Shown one piece after another: positions 24,186 through 36,251 of a stretch of DNA of 64,000 nt. The notes beneath the pieces are model-generated. The model was not told the DNA's origin, made no database searches, and was given only the letters and a program-made list of their open reading frames with translations. A program made the translations under genes and the position numbers. Position 1 is the first letter of the stretch, and each line of letters starts with the position of its first letter. The stretch spans positions 27,112,578 through 27,176,577 of the forward strand of contig NC_052477.1 in NCBI RefSeq assembly GCF_009730915.1, written 5' to 3'. The stretch is from Dioscorea cayenensis subsp. rotundata. Its lineage: Eukaryota > Streptophyta > Magnoliopsida > Dioscoreales > Dioscoreaceae.

Positions 24186-24689
24186 ATTAGTCCCTTTTTT
24201 GCTTTTCATTTATTTATTTATTTTAAACGTGGACAACCCACTTTTCTACAGATTTTTTTTATTGAAGCTTCAACTACGTGAGGAAATCAAACACTTAACA
24301 TCCATGCATAGAAATCATGTAATTACTTTTTAAAAAATTGTATTACATTTTTTATTTATATAAATAGAAATTAAATAAATCATATTTATTTAGAAAAATA
24401 AACTTATTGAAATATTAATATTTTAAAAAATAGATAATCACATATGTTAAAACAAAACCAAAGGAGTAAAGTAGGGTGAAACATATGCAATGACTATACA
24501 AGATATAATATTGAATAATCATTACACTCACAACATCTATGGGGATAGTGAATTAAAGCTGTAGGTAGCTCTAATATCATGTTGTATCAGTTCTAATGTC
24601 ATGGTGATCAAACTATAAAGAAAATAAGAATTTTAAATTAAAAAATCAATTAATTTTTTATAATCATGGTGCATTAGCTCTAATATCAT
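24186..24689. other. Intergenic AT-rich DNA
   Basis: No coding frame, RNA gene or repeat boundary is supported between the LINE tail fragment and LINE 3. Confidence 0.4.
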
Positions 24690-25517
24690 TTTTTTTATAA
24701 TAGAGCTACATAACATCTAGCCTAATAAAGGTTCAAACAAAGAAAACAGACAAACAACAAAGCTAATAACCGGACATCAAAAACTAAACCCAAAAGTGGC
24801 GTAGATTTTCATCAACTACTGAGGTCTATCCCTCCCTCCATGGACCAGGGACAAGTGTGGAGAATTTCTTCCTTCAGCAGCTGCTTTATCAGCAATGGCT
24901 TTCTAATCCCTAGGAATCCACTCCGCTTTAAGAAACTCCACTTGATTTAACAGTAATCTGATATTGCTAATAGTTGGTGTAATTTGCCAGTTACTCTGCT
25001 CTTCAATATCTTCAACGGCCTGAATCACTTCCGCATAGTCTGTAAACATTCCACAAATTTTGATACATGCTTCTATAACTCGTTGGAGTGCCCATTCTAT
25101 TGCTTTGGCCTCAGCCTCCATGCCTGAAAGATCCCATACTTGTTGACAACCTATTAAAAGAATTCGTTTGTCATTAGACAAAACAATAAAACCCATTCCA
25201 CCTACCATGTTCACACATGACCAAGCAGCATCAGTAAAGAGTAAAAACCCCATGCAAGAGTGAAAATCTAATTTTAAGAGAAACTTCCACATTTTGTACT
25301 TTGTCCTATTGATGTATTCGTTGACATGTTCAGTAGCTCTGCAAGGAATTATCTCAAGATTCGGTTGAACACCTTTGAACACAGCATCATTCTGAGTTTT
25401 CCAAATCATCCAAAAAATAACAGCTGATGTAGCAGCTGCTCGAGTTGGGTGGCTGCAACCCTGCAGATTAAGCCACCTATCCATTGCCTTATTTTCTCTA
25501 GGACTTATATTGCTACC
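24690..25517 (-). mobile_element. LINE 3 fragment with RNase H domain
   Basis: Minus-strand frame 25,484-24,903 (193 codons) carries FWMIWKTQNDAVFKG, then an RNase H-like fold: LLFTDAAWS (usual D at the first catalytic site), SGMEAEAKAIEWAL (E), and MFTDYAEVIQAV (D). This is the C-terminal RNase H (RVT_3) region of plant LINE ORF2. A T run near 24,690 could be the poly-A tail. The 5' side is cut exactly where the LTR-like arm begins at 25,518. Confidence 0.75.
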
Positions 25518-26985
25518 TGTTTATGTAAAAAAAATTTGCATGTCCTGATTCAAATCGAATAAAAATTTTAAAAATTACACACAGTCAAATCATAATCGAA
25601 TTGGGACAACAAATGGTTGAAATAAATAAATTTCATTATATATTCAAGATAAGTGCGGAAGACACTTTTTGAGATAATTTAAAATATTTAAATCACGAGA
25701 TCGGTAGGAAGCGAAAGATCTCGGGGCGATCTAAAAATATTTAAATCACAAGATCAGCCGAGAGCACAGATCTCGAGGCGATCTAAAATATTTAAATCAC
25801 ACGATCAGCCGAGAGCACAGATCTCGAGGTGATATAAAATATTTAAATCACAAGATCAGCCGAGAGCACGTATCTCAAGGCAAAAATACCAAATTACAAA
25901 ATTGCCTTTGAGAACATATCTCGAGGCATAAATGCAAAAAATACAAAAAAATAAATAAATAATATATCCTTGAGGACATATCTCGAGGTAAAATGAAAAT
26001 AAAAAAAAAAGAAGAGAAAATTTTTAAAGAAAAAAATTGCCCGTGGCATAAATGCAAAATTACATAGTTGCCCTTGAGAGCATATCTCGAGGCATAAACG
26101 CAAATTATAAAATTGCCCTTGAGAGCACATATCTCGAGGCAATCGCAAATCTTAGGATAGCCAAACATATATCCCGAGGCAATCCTAAATTTCATATAGC
26201 CTGAAAACAGATCTCGAGGCGATTTGAGAAAGTACAAATACCGAGGCATCCAAACACATATCCCGAGGCAGATTAGATTTTTATTTAATAAAATAAAATA
26301 AATAAATAAATAAATAAATTAAGTAAATAAAATATATATATTAAATAAAATTAATTTAAAAAAATATTAAAATTAATTAAAATTTAATTGAATCTTATCA
26401 TTTTTTGTCTAATTTAGTTAGGAGGTTATGATACGGGGTAGGATGGCGCGAATTTAAAAAAAAATTGAAATTTGAAATTATGAATATATATATATATATA
26501 TATCTAAAAAAAAACATATAAAAAATTATATATAAAATAAATATATGAAAAAAAAAGGAAAAAAATATAATAATAATGATAAATTAAATCCTATCTATTC
26601 GTTATTGGCGAAAAAAGGACCAACTAAAAAATGAATGAAAAAAAAATATAATAAAAAATCGAATTTTTGAAATAAAAAAATATATATATATATATATATA
26701 TATGTAAATATAAAAAAAAGATAATAATATAAAAATAAAAAAAATAAATAAATAATAAATAAAAAAATAAATAAAAATAATAAATAAAAAAATATATAAA
26801 AATAATAAAATTTTAAAAAAATAAAAATAAAAAAATAAAATAAATAATAGTAATAATTAATTAATTAAAATAAAATAAATAAAAAAACATTAATAAAAAA
26901 ATATAAAAAAATATATAAAAAAATAATATATTATTAAATTTAAATTTAAGTTTAAATCTGATCTGCTCGTTGTGACCAAGCAATT
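25518..26985 (+). repeat. LTR-like left arm, inverted partner of 29,167-30,682
   Basis: Starts TGTTTATGTAAAAAAAATTT and matches the reverse complement of 30,682-29,167 nearly base for base, ending together at CTCGTTGTGA. The outer half carries tandem units of about 50 bp around AGATCTCGAGGCGATCT; the inner half is AT-rich simple sequence. The TG start and the partner's position beside a purine tract argue that this is the 5' portion of an LTR rather than a DNA-transposon end. Confidence 0.75.
25670..26275. repeat. Tandem repeats around CTCGAGATC in the left arm
   Basis: Four to five units of about 50 bp (AAATATTTAAATCAC.. to AGATCTCGAGGCGAT) are followed by looser units each containing ATATCTCGAGGC or ATATCCCGAGGC. 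The right arm at 29,880-30,530 has the inverse array with one extra partial unit (GATCGGCT duplicated near 30,391). Confidence 0.8.
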
Positions 26986-27835
26986 TACTGGGATGCAATT
27001 TACTGGGATAGAAGTTTTTTTTATTTATTTGAGTATACATATATATTTAGGGATAGATATATATATGCACCCATGTGTATGACAAGTGGGACCATTTTTT
27101 TTATGCCGGCCACCTCTTTATGCATGTCTGCATATTTGAATGCCCATATGACATGTTTCTCAAATACTTCTCATTTTATTATTTTATTATTATTTTTTTA
27201 TTATTATTATTTTTTATTATTATTATTATTATTTATTTTATTTTTTCATAATTTGTCATTTTTCCCTTGCATGCTTCTCATTATTTCATTCATCATTTTT
27301 ATATGCCATGCATGTATGCATGCTTCATCATCATTGTTTTTTTTTCATTATATATATTTGTTGCCATGAACATGCGCATGCATATAATAACAATAATAAT
27401 TTTTTATTATTATTATTTTTATATATCTTCCCATGCATGCATGTTTAGCATGCGATTTTTTTTATATGTGCATGCATGGCACGTGAATACAAACATATAT
27501 ATATATATGTTTATATATATAAACATGGAACCATATTCATTATTTACTAATGGTCCCGGCTCCCTTTTTTTTATATATTTATTATTATTTATTATTATTA
27601 TTATTTTTTAAATTGATTCACGTGAGTATGCATGCTTTTCTCTTTTTTTTTTTAATTGGAGCAAATTGACCTTCTGTATAAATTGCAATCATGGTTTTTG
27701 TGTTACTAACCATTCATAATCATGTACAATCGATGCAAATGAGAAGATACATCAAGAAACAAATTTTTTTTAAAAGATGAAAAATGTCAGGATAGAAGTA
27801 CATAATCAATAAAATTTATCATCCTGAAGCCTCAA
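26986..27835. other. AT-rich 3' part of the SAHH-bearing unit, CATGCATG-rich
   Basis: Begins with a duplicated GCAATTTACTGGGAT at the junction with the left arm. Beyond it are simple repeats and many CATGCATG blocks (27,070-27,480). From about 27,004 onward the same sequence is present inverted at 41,758-42,587. No coding frame is credible. Confidence 0.5.
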
Positions 27836-28682
<847 letters not shown>

Positions 28683-28769
28683 TGGAATTCGGCTTGAGAT
28701 CGGATCGAAGAGGGGATAAGAAAAAAAAGGCAGAAGAGAGGAAGAAGGGGGTGACGGTGAGCAGCGGGT

Positions 28770-28990
28770 ACCATCATGGTTGGCGGCGGTCAACTTCCGG
28801 CATGATCGACGGCATTATCTCAGCCGTTTGATCACGCCGGCGGCATCAACTTGAACATGGCGACAAAAACAGTGCATCAACGGTAGCAGGTGGCGGCGGT
28901 CAACATCCGGCGTGATCGACGCCATTATCTCAGCCATTCGATCACGCCGGCGGCATCAACTATGGACACGGCGGGCAACGGCAAAAATTT
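28770..28990. repeat. Two-unit GC-rich tandem repeat upstream of SAHH copy 1
   Basis: GGCGGCGGTCAAC begins similar stretches at about 28,779 and 28,892 (about 113 bp apart), each continuing through ATCGACG.CATTATCTCAGCC and CACGCCGGCGGCATCAAC. The same pair is present inverted at about 40,620-40,800. It may derive from the promoter side of the captured gene. Confidence 0.7.
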
Positions 28991-29166
28991 TTTATATACG
29001 TATGTATGCATGAATATGGGGAGAAAGAGATCCGCACCTTCTCCTTCGTCTTTGTTTCTTTTTTTTTCTGAATTTTTTTTTTTTAATTCACTCCCCCTTT
29101 CTTCTTCATCTGTTCTTCCTTTTAAAACCCTCTCATCCTTATCATAATCTTTAAATTCTCCCCGCA

Positions 29167-30682
29167 AGATCACAACGAGCAGATCAGATTTAAACTTAAA
29201 TTTAAATTTAATAATATATTATTTTTTTATATATTTTTATTTATTTTTTTTATTAATGTTTTTTTTTTTATTTTATTTTAATTAATTAATTATTACTATT
29301 ATTTTATTTATTTATTTTATTTTTATTTTTTTAAAATTTTATTATTTTTATATATTTTTTTATTTATTATTTTTTTTATTTTTTTATTTATTATTTATTT
29401 ATTTTTTTATTTTTATATTATTATCTTTTTTTTTATATTTACATATATATATATATATATATTATTTCAAAATTCGATTTTTTTTTATTATATTTTTTTC
29501 ATTCATTTTTTTTAGTTGGTCCTTTTTTCGCCAATAACGAATAGATAGGATTTAATTTATCATTATTATTATATTTTTTCGTTTTTTTATATATTTATTT
29601 TTATATATAATTTTTTTATATGTTTTTTTAGATATATATATATATATATAGTATATATTCATAATTTCAATTTTCAATTTTTTTTTAAATTCGCGCCATC
29701 CTACCCCGTATCATAACCTCCTAACTAAATTAGACGAAAAATGATAAGATTCAATTAAATTTTAATTAATTTTAATATTTTTTTTAAATTAATTTTATTT
29801 AATATATATATTTTATTTACTTAATTTATTTATTTATTTATTTATTTTATTTTATTAAATAAAAATCTAATCTGCCTCGGGATATGTGTTTGGATGCCTC
29901 GGTATTTGTACTTTCTCAAATCGCCTCGAGATCTGTTTTCAGGCTATATGAAATTTAGGATTGCCTCGGGATATATGTTTGGCTATCCTAAGATTTGCGA
30001 TTGCCTCGAGATATGTGCTCTCAAGGGCAATTTTATAATTTGCGTTTATGCCTCGAGATATGCTCTCAAGGGCAACTATGTAATTTTGCATTTATGCCAC
30101 GGGCAATTTTTTTCTTTAAAAATTTTCTCTTCTTTTTTTTTTATTTTCATTTTACCTCGAGATATGTCCTCAAGGATATATTATTTATTTATTTTTTTTG
30201 TATTTTTTGCATTTATGCCTCGAGATATGTTCTCAAAGGCAATTTTGTAATTTGGTATTTTTGCCTTGAGATACGTGCTCTCGGCTGATCTTGTGATTTA
30301 AATATTTTATATCACCTCGAGATCTGTGCTCTCGGCTGATCGTGTGATTTAAATATTTTATATCACCTCGAGATCTGTGCTCTCGGCTGATCGGCTGATC
30401 GTGTGATTTAAATATTTTAGATCGCCTCGAGATCTGTGCTCTCGGCTGATCGTGTGATTTAAATATTTTAGATCGCCTCGAGATCTTTGCTCTCGGCTGA
30501 TCTTGTGATTTAAATATTTTAAATTATCTCAAAAGTGTCTTCTGCACTTATCTTGAATATATAATGAAATTTATTTATTTCAACCATTTGTTGTCCCAAT
30601 TCGATTATGATTTGACTGTGTGTAATTTTTAAAATTTTTATTCGATTTGAATCAGGACATGCAAATTTTTTTTACATAAACA
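29167..30682 (-). repeat. LTR-like right arm (minus strand), probable start of the Tat 3' LTR
   Basis: Reverse complement of the 25,518-26,985 arm, starting TGTTTATG at 30,682. Immediately upstream on the minus strand is CGAAGGGGGCATT, a purine tract of the kind that primes plus-strand synthesis just before a 3' LTR. Unlike the left arm, it continues without a break into the SAHH-bearing segment, so the full LTR may extend to about 27,004 (roughly 3.7 kb). Confidence 0.65.
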
Positions 30683-30695
30683 AATGCCCCCTTCG
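30683..30695 (-). other. Polypurine tract of the Tat element
   Basis: Minus strand CGAAGGGGGCATT lies directly before TGTTTATG. Position and composition fit the plus-strand primer of a gypsy element whose pol ends at 32,089 on the same strand. Confidence 0.6.
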
Positions 30696-32088
30696 TAGTT
30701 GTCTCACGAAGAATTTTAGTGAGATTGAGTGAGAGAAGTACGAATCCTCAGTTTTTATTTATTTATTTATTTATTTTTTATTTTTTATTTTTTATTTTTT
30801 TAGACATCAGCTATTTTATATCGTTGTTGGCTTAATCCGATAAATGGAATGAAATTCAATATTGTTATAATCCTTTCCTTAGCAATGGATATCTCGAGCT
30901 TGGCATAGAACCTTCTCTATCTTTCTCTCTCTTATTTTTTTTGAATGAGGGCCTTGTATTTGTAAACATTTTCAGCCAAACTTGGGATGATTTTATAAGC
31001 CATTCATCCGCTCGATAGCACCATGGGCGAACACGGAAATAGACAAACATGGTTTTTGAACCCAATTTTTTTATGATGATCGAATGAGCTCAAAATAAAT
31101 CTCCACCGTTCATCTTAAAGGTAAGGACCTTATAAATGACTATAAAAATTTTCACTAAAATTGAATATGATTTGATATGGTGATACTTGACTTGATGATG
31201 AGGTATCTGGGCAGGAATTTAGGCAGATTCTGCCTCTAAATTGCCAAATTTTTTATGATAGTCATATGAATTTAGAATTTAATCGTCACCATTCATATTG
31301 AAGATCAGAACACCTTGATCATAGAGAAAAAATTTCAGAAGGATTGAAGCTCTTTTGACCGTCTGATCTTGAGGTAGAACTTGAATATGGTGTGATGACA
31401 ATCATCAATGAATTTCATGTTTGATTCACGATTTTATTTTGATAATTGATGAATTTGATGCTCAATCATAACCGTTCACATTGAGCATTATCAAGGCTGG
31501 AGTTTTCATAAAAAATTTCAGACCGATCCGAATTTGTGGCATTGTCCGATGAACACATTGATCAACATTGAACATAGAGAAGTGGTGTCCTGCAACATGG
31601 CCCACAACCCTACTCTCTTCAATAAATCATGTAATCTTCAAATCAAATTTCAACCGTTTAGATTGAAGACTAAACATGTATTTATAATTTGAAAGAAATT
31701 TTAAGGTAATCAAAGGTAATTTGGTCGCCCGATGAAGACCTTGATTGGAGCAATAATATCAAAGAAGCTTTAATTTTCATGCATAAGGATTTTTTTTTTT
31801 TTTTTTTGTTTTTTTTTTTTTTTGTTTTTGTTTTTATATAGGGACCAATGTATTTGCCTCAGGAAGCACACTTAACTATGCATGACCGGTCTACATGGAG
31901 CCGGACGTTCCTTCATAGACAAATACATGTCTCCTTATTTCATTAAACGAATTTTTAGTACAAAAATGATTTTAGTACATAAATGCATGAAAATAAATGT
32001 TTTGCCTCAAGAAGTACATTTAATTGTACATGACTAGTCAACCCTTATGAGGGACCAGACATTCCGTCATAGGCAAAACATTTTTACA
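30696..32088 (-). other. Tat 3' spacer between pol and LTR
   Basis: Tat elements commonly have a long non-coding stretch here. It contains a T/G-rich run at 31,791-31,837. It also has two related blocks of about 75-85 bp (31,852-31,926 and 31,999-32,084), each running TTTGCCTCA.GAAG.ACA to GG.C..TTCATAG.CAAA. No gene is supported. Confidence 0.55.
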
Positions 32089-35000
32089 TTAGACATAATA
32101 CTTCTTCAAGAAACGACCGTTGATGGGTGGCATCGGTCTTTCTCCGTTGGCATCGATAAGTTGATATGCTCCTCCTTCGTAGACGATCTCCACAACATAA
32201 GGGCCTTCCCAATTTGCTTTGAATTTGCCCCCAGCCTTTTTGTTGGTGATGATGGGTCTTCTGACGACAAGGACCATTTCTCCTTTGGTAAAAGTCCGAA
32301 AACGAGCCATCTTGTTGTATGCTTGAGACATTTGTGCTTTGTAGACTTCGAGATTTTGTTGCACCCCTAATCTTTTTTCATCCAGAGAGTCCAACTCATC
32401 CAAGCGGAGCCGAACATTATCTTCATTAGAAATTTCATTTTGCAATGCCATCCTTAGGGAAGGTATCTGGATTTCGAGAGGTAAAACTGCTTCAGTTCCA
32501 AACACCAAAGAATATGGTGTGCATTGTGTCAGAGTCCTATAGGTAGTGCGATATGCCCATAGCATCTCCGGGAGTCTTTCATGCCAATCTCTCTTGTTTT
32601 TAGACACTGCTTTCTTCAACAACTTTGAGAGGGTTTTGTTGAATGCTTCTGCCAATCCATTCGCTCTAGCATTATATATGGAGGTATATCTCCAATCTAT
32701 TTTATGATGCTGCGCAAATCTCCCGACCTTGAAGCTTCTGAAAGCGGGGCCGTTGTCTGAAATAATTCTTCTTGGAGTCCCAAATCTATATAAGATGTTT
32801 TCCCTGAAGAATTTGAGGATATTCTCAGTCTTGACTTCTCTAAGTGGGATTGCTTCTGCCCATCTAGAGAAGTAATCTGTTGCAGCCAATATGAATCGAT
32901 GTCCCAAAGATGATGGTGGTTCAATAGGACCGATTACATCTGTTCCCCATATCTCAAAAGGCCATGAAGAGGCTGTGGGGTGTAAAGGATTTGGATGTTG
33001 ATGAATAAAATCTCCATGTATCTGACATAGATGACATTTTCTAGCATAATTAATGCAATCTCCGACCATGGTTGGCCAGTAATACCCCAAGCGTTTGATC
33101 TTGAGTCGCATCTTGGGTCCGGATTGGTGTGCACCACATATCCCGGAATGCACATCATGCATAACTTCTTGGGCTTCTTCATATGAGAGGCATCGCAGGA
33201 GCAGTTGATCATAGGACCTGCGGTATAATATATCATTTATGAGGGTAAATCTTAGGGCTCTTCGCTTTATCTGAAGACCTTTTGATTTATCCTCAGGGAG
33301 TTTATCATATTTCAAATATTCCATGAACGGTTGTCTCCAATCTTCCTTTGGAATTTCAAGAGTGAAGACTTCCGCATTGCCCCCAGCACTTTCCTCTTCG
33401 ACTTCGTCGGGGATTGTACTAATGGGTCTTCTATTTTTTATGGTTATATGGATTTCTTCATAATTTGGATTTGCCAGTTCCTTTGCTACTTTCGCCAAAG
33501 AATCAGCTTCTCCATTTTCTGATCTTGAAACCCTCCTCAATTGCACTTGGGGGATTTTCTTCATCAGATTTTTGACCTTCTTATAATATTTAAGAAGTTC
33601 AGGTTTGTATATCTTGTAGTCTCCTTCGACTTGCTTGATAATGAGTTGTGAGTCTCCAAATATATGTATATCTTGGATTCCCATTTCGATTACCAGTTCT
33701 AAACCAGCTATGAGAGCTTCATATTCTGCCTCATTGTTTGTACATGGCTCCGTGAGGGAGAGAGCATATCTGAGGATCCCTCCTTCTGGTGTGACGAACA
33801 CAAGTCCTATCCCGGCTTTAATTTGTGGGATTTGGAACATAAGTGCCGGTTTTATAGATGACGCTCCATCAAAGTATAGTCGCCACCTTGCTTCTTCCAC
33901 TATTAATGTCTCTTCATCAGGGAGATCAAGATTAAGTGGTGAATCATTAGGGAGAGGATGTGCTGCTAGAAAGTCTGCCAGCGCCTGCCCTTTAATTGCC
34001 TTCTGTGGAGTATATGTTATGTCAAATTCCATCAGAATCAGTGCCCATTTTGCTAGTCTTCCTGTAAGCAACGGCCTCGTCATAAGGTATTTGAGTGGGT
34101 CTATTTTTGATATGAGTATTACTTTATGCGCTAGCAAGTAGTGTCTCAACTTCTTGACTGCAAACACCAAGGCTAGGCAATGCTTTTCAATTGGCGTATA
34201 TTTACTCTCAGCTCCTACCAACATCCTGCTAAGGTAATATAACGCATTTTCTTTACCTTCTTCATTATTCTGAGCCAACATAGCCCCCAAAGACCCTTCC
34301 AATGCAGCTGTATATAAGATCAGAGGCTTTCCATGAATCGGGGCTGCTAGCACTGGTGGATTTAACAAGTACTGTTTAATGTCATCGAAAGCTCTCTGAC
34401 ATTCATCATCCCATTTGAAAGGAGCATTTTTCTTGACCAGTTTAGATAAGGGCTTGCATCTCCCAGAGAGGTTGGAGATAAATCTCCTGATGTATGCTAA
34501 ACGACCTTGGAAGGAGCGCAGCTGCTTCAATGTTCGAGGAGGTGGCATTTCTAGGATTTCCTTTATCTTGGAGGGATCTATCTCTATTCCCCTGTGCCTC
34601 ACGATGAAGCCTAGGAATTTTCCAGAGAGGACTCCAAAAGCACACTTCATGGGATTCATTTTCAACTTGTATTGTCTGAGGCGTGTGAAGACTGTCCTCA
34701 AATCATCGAGATGCTTGTCTTTGGAATTTGTCTTAACCACAAGATCGTCTACATAGCATTCGACAACTTTGTGAATTAAATCATCAAATATTCTGGTCAT
34801 AGCTCTTTGATATGTCGCTCCTGCATTCTTCAATCCGAACGGCATTACCCTATAGCAATAGATTCCCATGGGTGTTCGGAAAGCAGTATTCTTTTGATCC
34901 TCTGGATGCATTTTAATTTGATTGTATCCAGAATATCCATCCATAAAGGAAAACATCTCATACCCTGAGGTGTTGTCGATCATGAGCTCCATAACTGGGA

Positions 35001-35838
35001 GGGGAAAATCATCCTTAGGACATGCCTTATTCAGGTCCCTGAAGTCTACACATATCCGTATTTGTCCATTCTTCTTTTTCACAGGAACTATGCTAGCTAT
35101 CCAATCAGGGTATGTTTCTTCTCTGATAAAATTTGCTTCGATCAGCTTCTTGGTCTCTTCTATCACCTTTTCTTCTAGGTCAAACTTCATCTTCCTTGGT
35201 GCCTGTTTGACTGGAGTAGCATTAGGATCAATGGCTAGTCTGTGAACAGCCACCTCATCATCTAATCCTGGCATTTCATTATAGTTCCAAGCAAAGCAGT
35301 CAATATGCTCCTTCAAGAGAGCCTTGAATGACGATTTTTCTTCTTCTGATAGTTGTGCACTTAGGAAAGTTGGTCTTGGGTCATCACCGCTTCCCAAGTT
35401 GATTTCAACCAACTCATCAATTGTTGCTTGCCCCCCGTCTTCTAGTTCGAGTGGTGCATTTTTCATCTTTATTTCCTCTTCCTCCTCCTTCAATGTTACC
35501 ATGTAACATGAGTGCTTGGAAAACTCAGAATAGCCTATCCCATTCTTGTCTATCTGTGTAGGATGCCACAACCTGCGAAAGCCCTGATGTGACTTCCTTG
35601 ACCACTTGATTTTGCTCCCAAATCTCTCAACTATCGTCTTGAGCTTGTTGGGGTAATGGCTTGGGAAATTTATGGGTTGAGCTTCATCATCTTCTATTTC
35701 TTCAATATTTATGATATCATCATTTAAGGTCTTCTTGCTCTTGTCCTTATAAAAGAGAATGCCTCTCTCCTTTTCATGCCGAGCTGGCACATAAAATATT
35801 TTTAGATGCTCGACTGTATTTACATTCAAGTCATCCAA
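32089..35838 (-). CDS. Tat pol: RT, RNase H, archaeal-type RNase H, integrase
   Basis: An uninterrupted 1,249-codon frame. RT spans about 215-450, with CVDFRDLN, the VMPFGL segment and catalytic YVDD at 362-365. The first RNase H (about 505-625) looks inactive (ILYTAALEGSLGAML lacks the usual Asp). The second, archaeal-type RNase H (651-790) keeps D657 (YFDGAS), E705 (NNEAEYEAL), D729 (FGDS) and D779 (ENGEADSL). Integrase has zinc ligands H897, H904, C935 and C938, and the D,D35E core D967, D1028, E1064. The frame probably runs on from protease upstream, so the Met is not a true start. It is the only apparently undamaged retroelement polymerase here, but the element lacks an intact gag and 5' LTR. 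Confidence 0.9.
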   Translation of the reverse strand: MDDLNVNTVEHLKIFYVPARHEKERGILFYKDKSKKTLNDDIINIEEIEDDEAQPINFPSHYPNKLKTIVERFGSKIKWSRKSHQGFRRLWHPTQIDKNGIGYSEFSKHSCYMVTLKEEEEEIKMKNAPLELEDGGQATIDELVEINLGSGDDPRPTFLSAQLSEEEKSSFKALLKEHIDCFAWNYNEMPGLDDEVAVHRLAIDPNATPVKQAPRKMKFDLEEKVIEETKKLIEANFIREETYPDWIASIVPVKKKNGQIRICVDFRDLNKACPKDDFPLPVMELMIDNTSGYEMFSFMDGYSGYNQIKMHPEDQKNTAFRTPMGIYCYRVMPFGLKNAGATYQRAMTRIFDDLIHKVVECYVDDLVVKTNSKDKHLDDLRTVFTRLRQYKLKMNPMKCAFGVLSGKFLGFIVRHRGIEIDPSKIKEILEMPPPRTLKQLRSFQGRLAYIRRFISNLSGRCKPLSKLVKKNAPFKWDDECQRAFDDIKQYLLNPPVLAAPIHGKPLILYTAALEGSLGAMLAQNNEEGKENALYYLSRMLVGAESKYTPIEKHCLALVFAVKKLRHYLLAHKVILISKIDPLKYLMTRPLLTGRLAKWALILMEFDITYTPQKAIKGQALADFLAAHPLPNDSPLNLDLPDEETLIVEEARWRLYFDGASSIKPALMFQIPQIKAGIGLVFVTPEGGILRYALSLTEPCTNNEAEYEALIAGLELVIEMGIQDIHIFGDSQLIIKQVEGDYKIYKPELLKYYKKVKNLMKKIPQVQLRRVSRSENGEADSLAKVAKELANPNYEEIHITIKNRRPISTIPDEVEEESAGGNAEVFTLEIPKEDWRQPFMEYLKYDKLPEDKSKGLQIKRRALRFTLINDILYRRSYDQLLLRCLSYEEAQEVMHDVHSGICGAHQSGPKMRLKIKRLGYYWPTMVGDCINYARKCHLCQIHGDFIHQHPNPLHPTASSWPFEIWGTDVIGPIEPPSSLGHRFILAATDYFSRWAEAIPLREVKTENILKFFRENILYRFGTPRRIISDNGPAFRSFKVGRFAQHHKIDWRYTSIYNARANGLAEAFNKTLSKLLKKAVSKNKRDWHERLPEMLWAYRTTYRTLTQCTPYSLVFGTEAVLPLEIQIPSLRMALQNEISNEDNVRLRLDELDSLDEKRLGVQQNLEVYKAQMSQAYNKMARFRTFTKGEMVLVVRRPIITNKKAGGKFKANWEGPYVVEIVYEGGAYQLIDANGERPMPPINGRFLKKYYV

Positions 35839-36033
35839 GGATTTGTATAGCCCATCTGGAATCCTCGTAATGTATAATGCATTTTCTTCAGTAGATCTTT
35901 CAATTTGACCCTTACTTTGGTGTATATCTGCATCGCTCTCATCTTCTGATGACTCAGTGTCACTACCAAAGTGAGGTGGCGCTGGTTCTTTTTTTTAGAG
36001 CACAGGAGTAGTTTTGGCTGTCTTGATCAAAGA

Positions 36034-36251
36034 CACTTCTTCTGGGCACGGCAATTTGCCCCCTTTGGTTGGTTTGGATGTGTTAAGATAATACCTTGCA
36101 TCCTCATAGTGTATTTCATGGATGCCAAAGGGTTGGATCTCTCACTTCTTCTGGGCACGGCAATTTGCCCCCTTTGGTTGGTTTGGATGTGTTAAGATAA
36201 TACCTTGCATCCTCATAGTGTATTTCATGGATGCCAAAGGGTTGGATCTCT
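36034..36251. repeat. 109-bp tandem duplication in Tat protease-pol junction
   Basis: 36,034-36,142 is repeated almost exactly as 36,143-36,251 (CACTTCTTCTGGGCACGG... to ...GGTTGGATCTCT). As 109 is not a multiple of three, it shifts frame and separates the gag-protease frame (ending at 36,116) from pol. Confidence 0.9.

Noticed and set aside
27073..27611. Tyr/Phe/Ile-rich frames, also at 41,979-42,662
   Set aside because: They are translations of AT simple repeats, and the frames differ between the two near-identical copies only through repeat length.
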